Below the pieces are notes generated by a model. The model was not told the origin of the DNA, made no database searches, and saw only the letters and a program-made list of their open reading frames with translations. Both the position numbers and the translations under genes were made by a program. A stretch of DNA of 13,138 nucleotides from Phytophthora quininea (lineage: Eukaryota; Oomycota; Peronosporomycetes; Peronosporales; Peronosporaceae): NCBI GenBank assembly GCA_011947345.1, contig JAAVTG010000920.1:1-13138 (forward strand), given 5' to 3'. This document shows positions 8,451-13,138 of this stretch, in pieces (positions within the stretch are counted from its first letter, which is position 1; every line of letters starts with the position of its first letter).

Positions 8451-9981
8451 ATGAACGCAATCACGGTGTGCCTGCTGGGGATCCTCGCTGGCGCTGGCGC
8501 TGCCGACGCCAACGTCATCGCAGACGACAACACTTGCTACCGGAACAACGACAGAGACGTCTGCGAGCCCGAGAGTCTGTGCGAGTACGATTTCAACATC
8601 GGCGACCTCACTTTCAACCAGTCGTGCCGAGTCAAGGACGGCGTCAACTTTTACCCGCAGCAGATTCACCTCGCGTTTGCTGGGAAGAAGGCCGGGACGG
8701 GGATGACCGTGTCGTGGGCCACGTTCGAAGACGTGCCCGATAGCGCCGTGTGGGTGGGCGAGTCTGAGGACACATTGGAGTTGGTGGACACGCCGGTGTC
8801 CAGCGTGAGCTACTACCACGATAAGTCCTACAACTTGCTTCATCACCATGCCACGGTATCGGGGCTTTCACCTCACTAAATATTTCTACAAGGTGGGCTG
8901 CCAAAGCGACGAAAAGTACACAAGCGACGTCTACTCGTTCATCACGGCGCGTCCAGCCACGGATGACAGCACGTTCAACGTCGTTATCTACGGAGATCTC
9001 GGCGACGGCGAAAACTCGGTCGATACGATCTCGTACTTGAACAAGCTGTCGCCGGATGATGTGGATCTAATCTACCACCTCGGGGATATTTCGTACGCTG
9101 ATGCCGACTTTCTGGTGTGGTCCCAGGCAACCGGGTTCTTCTACGAGGAGGTCTACAACAAGTGGATGAACTCGTTGATGCCGGTGATGAGTGAAATCCC
9201 GTACATGGTGCTGGTGGGGAATCACGAGGCGGAATGGCATTCGCCATTACCGGCGCTGCTATCATCCAAGAAGAAAAGGCAGGCATTGAGCAATTATACC
9301 GCTTACAACACGCGGTTCAAAATGCCGTACGAAGAAAGTGGTGGAGTCCTCAACATGTGGTACTCGTTCGACCACGGACCAATCCACTTCACGTCGCTCT
9401 CGTCCGAAACAGACTACCCCAACGCGCCGCCAAACGCGTATGCAGTCAACAAGAACGGTGACTTTGGCGACCAATTGAGCTGGGTCGAGTCGGATCTCGC
9501 AAAAGCCGATGCCAATCGCGACAACGTGCCGTGGATCATCGTCGGAATACATCGACCACTTTACGACGTGGCCGGGTGCGACGACAGCGGCGTGCCCACC
9601 GACCAGAACGCCTACGTTCAGTCGGCGTTCGAGGCTCTCTTCATCAAGTACAAGGTGGACGTGGTGCTCACGGGACACCAGCACTACTATGAACGCCAGG
9701 TCCCGATCGCAAACAACGCAGCTGTGATGGACGGCGTGTCCGACGACAACAAGACGTACGATAATGCGCAGGCACCGGTCTACATCTTGACGGGTGCAGC
9801 AGGCAGCGTGGAAGACCTGTCAGACGTACCTAGCGGCACTGCTCCGTGGAATGCTGCAGTGGACTACTCGCACTACGGATTCTCGACTTTGGAGGCGAAT
9901 CGCACAATGCTGTCGTGGCAGTTCATTTCGAGCGCGGACAAGGCGGTAATGGACGAATTTGTGATGTATAAAACGAGATAG
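8451..9981 (+). CDS. Secreted purple acid phosphatase PAP3, one frame break, mosaic gene
   Basis: Third PAP of the array, about 510 residues once repaired. The signal peptide is MNAITVCLLGILAGAGAADA. The metal-ligand blocks are GDLG, GDISY, GNHE, VGIHRP and GHQH, all intact. The frame breaks at 8876/8877: PAP1 and PAP2 read CAC ACC/ACG AAG where PAP3 reads CAC TAA A, so two bases are missing and a TAA results at once. The rest is open from 8878 to TAG 9979-9981. ATG 8451 is chosen because the signal peptide begins there and an initiator lies just upstream. The 5' two thirds are the most diverged of the three paralogues, including an altered loop after GNHE (EWHSPLPALLSSKKKRQ) that lacks the two cysteines of PAP1 and PAP2 and is two residues longer. 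From 9448 the DNA is essentially identical to PAP2 through the stop and beyond, so the gene is a mosaic of an old paralogue and a recent shared 3' end. Confidence 0.91.
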
Positions 9982-10827
9982 GAACTCGTATCGATAGTAA
10001 GCCACAATGCCACAATGCTAGACAGTTAAATGGCAATACCGTGAAGATATTTTCGTTTTTGCCAAGTGCACGCTATTGGTCTTACCTCTGTTATTGAAGC
10101 TTCTCTCACAACCAGAGATTGGCAGTACCGCCACTTTTTGCCTATTAACGCCACAAGTACTTTACGGACCGGTGGGTGGCGGACATGACTGGATGTTTTA
10201 CACGGAAGATTTTCTACACCAAAACCGCCACTTCCGCGCTGGACGCCGTCTTCCTTTAAGCGGATTTTAGCGAGGGGCCATGGAGGAGGAATTAGAAAGG
10301 TGTTTGGGAAGATCAGCAGCCCCTGCGATGCCTTCGACATCTGTGTCGTGTGCTTTTCTAAGGTCCACGGCTTAGAAGCCACAATATTGGTAATTCGGCG
10401 GTATACATACTGTATTTTGCGACTTCCGTCATTCCGAGAGCATTCAGGGCCTTGCCATGGCCTCCTTGGCGTCTCCTTCCTCGTCGCGGGTTACAACTTT
10501 GGACGGCACTTGACGATTTTGCCTTAGCCATGATCCGTGTAAAAATCCGGTCATGCCCGCCACGGTCTGTAAAAAGCTGACCCATGTTTCCTGCACCATA
10601 TCAGCTTCCTCGTGCAGTGAACTCAGCCGCCGCCCACCAGTATTATCTAGCTCCAATGGGGCTCCGGATAACCTGTTTTCGTCTTCCAGCGACGGCACAC
10701 GAGTCGAAATTGGATGACTGCTCTCTCTCTCGAACTCTCATCCATTTCGTGCGCTACCAGCACACAACCCAGCGATGTTCGTGCTTGCCGGTTGTGCACT
10801 TGGCCCGTGTGCTCAGCGACGAGTCTC
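9448..10827. repeat. Near-identical duplicated segment, right copy
   Basis: Counterpart of 6125-7500 at an offset of 3323-3327 bp. It includes the PAP3 3' end, 846 bp of flank and a second copy of the long inverted repeat (arms 10161-10206 and 10534-10573). The 846 bp after the PAP3 stop hold no supported intact gene; the minus-strand candidate gene seen in the left copy is truncated and frameshifted here. It ends exactly where the LTR begins. Confidence 0.93.
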
Positions 10828-11025
10828 TGTAGTGAGTTCAACGAAGAAACACACTGCTAGGAAGCTGGCGCTTCCTGGAAGTCCAAATGTATTGTGATGC
10901 CACCAGGCGCAGTCAGTCGGCCTGATGGTGGTTTCCTAACTCCTATCTCTGCCAGCCTAGCATCGCGTGTCATGCGATGCTCCGTGAGTGGGCGGAGGCT
11001 TGTCTGTAACCAACCTACCACTACA
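10828..11025 (-). repeat. 3' LTR, 198 bp
   Basis: The ends are the 7-bp inverted repeat TGTAGTG...CACTACA, with the expected 5'-TG...CA-3'. One edge abuts the polypurine tract and the other abuts duplicated host DNA. The length is short for the group but acceptable. The matching 5' LTR is outside the window. Confidence 0.85.
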
Positions 11026-11040
11026 CTGCCCTCCCAAGCC
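11026..11040 (-). other. Polypurine tract
   Basis: On the element's strand the 15 bases GGCTTGGGAGGGCAG lie between the pol stop codon (11043-11041) and the LTR. A purine-rich stretch directly before the 3' LTR is the primer site for plus-strand DNA synthesis. The coding region therefore reaches almost to the LTR. Confidence 0.75.
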
Positions 11041-13138
11041 TTAGCCACTCATGCTTGCTAGCACCGCACGTCCGGTTGTGCGTTGAGCGGCGGCCTCTCC
11101 GTTGGCCGTCCTAAAGCTTGGTATGTGAGGCGATGTACCTCTGTAGTTTCTGTTCTTAGATGCTGCGGCAAACTGGCGCAGCAGCGCTGGTATGTCCTTG
11201 CCCAGTTGCTTTGCAGTTTCCCATGAGTCTTCGATCGGCTCGAGCCCCTTCCAGCCGACGAGGACTTCGCAGTCTTTCTTGTCCTTGGACCACCGAGCTT
11301 TCTTCAGCTCCTCGACTGCCAAAACTATTCCTTGGGCCGCTATGTGGTCCCGTAGCTCTTCAGTTACTTGGAGGGAGCTGTCAGCATAAAATTTCAACCG
11401 AGAGGAGTGGACATCCATTTCCACTCCGGTCAGCAAGTGTCGGACGAAAGAGTGTGCGTCCGCTCTGGTTACTTGATAGGGGCCCACCCACGTAACCAAG
11501 AGTTTGTCATTGTGCTTTTGGTCGACCCGCGATCGCAGCACGTAGTCACCGACGTCAAAATTTGGGCGTCGGGCATATTTTTGCATTTTCTTGTTCCGCT
11601 CAGTCTGTCGAGCACGTTCAATGCTCATCGGTTTATGGAGATCTTGAATGTTTTTCCGTAGCTCACCTAGCCAATTCGTTATGGCTTCAGGCTGCTCGGG
11701 CACTCGCATGATCTTTTTCTGCTTCTTGTTCATGCACAATGCCAACGGCGAAGGCAAGGGCAAGCCACAGAAAAGTTCCACTGGAGCTCTGTGTCCCAAC
11801 GATGGAACTGCTGTGTGGTTCATGTTTGCTTGCAGCATGGGGACGAAAAATGTCCAATCGTGCGTGTCGACTTTGCATTCCAGACACATTGCACGAAGGA
11901 CTTGAATGATGTCACGGTTTACTCTCTCCACGCTACCATTTATCCAAGGTGAATACGCGACAGAGAACTGGTGACGTGCCTTCAAACGCTTACATAAGTC
12001 CGTCATCACTTCGTTTTTAAAATGGCTACCTTGGTCACTTATCCACACCGGTGGCACTCCATACCTACTGTGCCACGCGAGAATCGCTTCAACAGCAACA
12101 GTGCTTGTAGGACTAGCGCAAGGTGTGAGCTCAGTGAAATGCGTGGCCTCATCTTTAAGAACCAGCAGGTAACGATCGCCAGCAAACGTGTCACCAAGTG
12201 ACAAAAATCAAAATGCAATGCTCCATTTCGCTCGTTCGTTCGGTGTGTAGGGCCCCATGGCCTTTGGATAATCTTTCCGCCCTTCACATGCTTGCACATG
12301 AGGCAAGCGGCCAAGAAATCATCCACTCTAGCACGCAAACGATGCACGTCGAAGTGCCTTCCGACGCATTCCATCATGGCTTCGCGTCCTCTATGGCCTT
12401 GAGGACCACAGTGTGAGACCAGTAAAAGCCTCTGTAGAAGATCATTAGCCTGGCGAGGTATCCACAGCTTTCCATTGATACGCCATCCTGTTTCCTCATC
12501 GCCTACAGCAGACCGCGGCCGATCCGCTGCGTGCAACACCTGAGTAGCAGAGATCGCGGCAAAAGTAGGCCATTCAAAGTCGGAGTCGTCAAGGGGCGCA
12601 ATTGCGGGAATTCTTCCAGCTGGCTCGACTCGGCGTGCGCTGCCGCCGCCTCTTTCTTTGCTGCGCGGTGTCTTCGTTTCCGTCGTGGTTGGTCTCCTTG
12701 TACTGGTTCATCTCGCTCGCGTTTCCGCAATTTCATAGTCTGTAGTCGAAGAATGCCATCATGGCGGCCAGCCCATCGGCTTACCATGTCTGCCCAGACA
12801 TTTGATTTACCGTCGATATGTTCCACGACGTATCGGTACTCCAACAGTTTCGTTGCCCACCGTAATAATTTCCCTCGTATGTGCTTTTTCACTTCTTTGC
12901 CAGGTGCAAACACGTAGACTAAATTTCGGTGGTCACAGTATAACTTGAATCCACCTGGACGTAAGAGTAAGTAGCTCAGTTTCTCACAGGCGCACACGAT
13001 TAAGCCTCTTTTCTCTATGATGCTCCAATTGCACTGAGAACCGGTGAAGCTACCACTTAAACATGTGAGCAGTTGATGTGCTTGTTCGTGCACTTCCTTG
13101 GTGGGCTGCCAGTGCTCCACTTGGCTGACTAGGACGCT
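11041..13138 (-). CDS. Retrotransposon pol 3' part: RNase H, integrase, chromodomain; two frame breaks
   Basis: The open frame enters from the right edge. About 13138-12750 is RNase H, with CDHRNLVYVFAPG and the terminal NVWADMVSRW. A basic linker follows. The integrase H2C2 zinc finger (SHCGPQGH, then CLMC) lies at about 12420-12290. The catalytic triad is complete: D at 12209-12207 (HFDF), D at 12036-12034 (SDQGSHF) and E at 11928-11926 (GSVERVN), with D-x35-E spacing. A GPY/F module (WVGPY, about 11490-11470) and a chromodomain (LVGWKGLEPIEDSWE, about 11270-11230) complete it, and the stop TAA is at 11043-11041. The frame breaks near 12590 (in the linker after QLRPL) and near 12195 (just after the first catalytic Asp, at HL/GDTF). 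Each is consistent with one missing base. Chromodomain integrases belong to chromovirus-type Ty3/gypsy elements and can steer insertion to marked chromatin. Confidence 0.92.

Larger units (their letters stand above)
10828..13138 (-). mobile_element. Ty3/gypsy LTR retrotransposon, 3' half, continues past the right edge
   Basis: Reading leftward from the right edge: RNase H, integrase zinc finger, DDE core, GPY/F module, chromodomain, stop, polypurine tract and 3' LTR. The order RNase H then integrase within pol defines Ty3/gypsy. Gag, protease, reverse transcriptase and the 5' LTR should lie to the right of the window. The left boundary is sharp because the interrupted host sequence can be compared with 6125-7500. 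The last host bases are GTCTC (10823-10827), the expected target-site duplication. Confidence 0.93.

Noticed and set aside
4097..8877. Introns at the frame breaks of the PAP genes
   Set aside because: Homologous residues continue directly across each break with only 1-2 bases lost. There is no room for an intron and no splice signals.
10857..11048. Minus-strand open frame crossing the LTR
   Set aside because: It overlaps the LTR and polypurine tract and has no similarity to known proteins, so it is a chance frame.

Overview
This window looks like nuclear DNA from an oomycete, most likely a Phytophthora-like peronosporalean. Four things point there: short intron-poor genes packed closely together, a flagellar axoneme gene (these organisms make zoospores), matches to the oomycete 16-nt initiator core promoter just upstream of two genes, and a Ty3/gypsy polyprotein of the type common in oomycete genomes. 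The assignment rests on sequence reading alone; the species cannot be named.

Layout. (i) 1-826, minus: 5' part of a BUD22/SRFBP1-like ribosome-biogenesis protein, running off the left edge. (ii) 827-961: a 135-bp divergent promoter with a perfect 10-bp inverted repeat. (iii) 962-2379, plus: a CFAP45-like coiled-coil protein of ciliary doublet microtubules. (iv) 2769-9981, plus: a tandem array of three secreted purple acid phosphatases, here called PAP1 (2769-4303), PAP2 (5131-6656) and PAP3 (8451-9981). (v) 10828-13138, minus: the 3' half of a Ty3/gypsy retrotransposon (RNase H, integrase, chromodomain, polypurine tract, 198-bp 3' LTR), running off the right edge.

The structural centre of the window is a nearly identical duplication. 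6125-7500 (3' third of PAP2 plus about 0.85 kb of downstream DNA) matches 9448-10827 (the same parts of PAP3) with one substitution and two 2-bp indels, although the 5' two thirds of PAP2 and PAP3 are clearly diverged. PAP3 therefore has a mosaic history, by gene conversion or unequal exchange. The right-hand copy stops exactly at the terminal nucleotide of the LTR, so the left-hand copy preserves the empty insertion site.

Every recognisable protein-coding gene carries at least one frame break. There are eight in all, and all are best explained as losses of 1 or 2 bases. In the PAP genes this can be seen by aligning the paralogues. The uniform direction, including a break in a probably important ribosome-biogenesis gene, makes consensus sequencing or assembly error at least as likely as pseudogenisation. 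Genes are annotated across the breaks.

A possible small two-exon gene of unknown function lies on the minus strand between PAP2 and PAP3. It is the least explained element here. No CRISPR array, tRNA or rRNA was seen.
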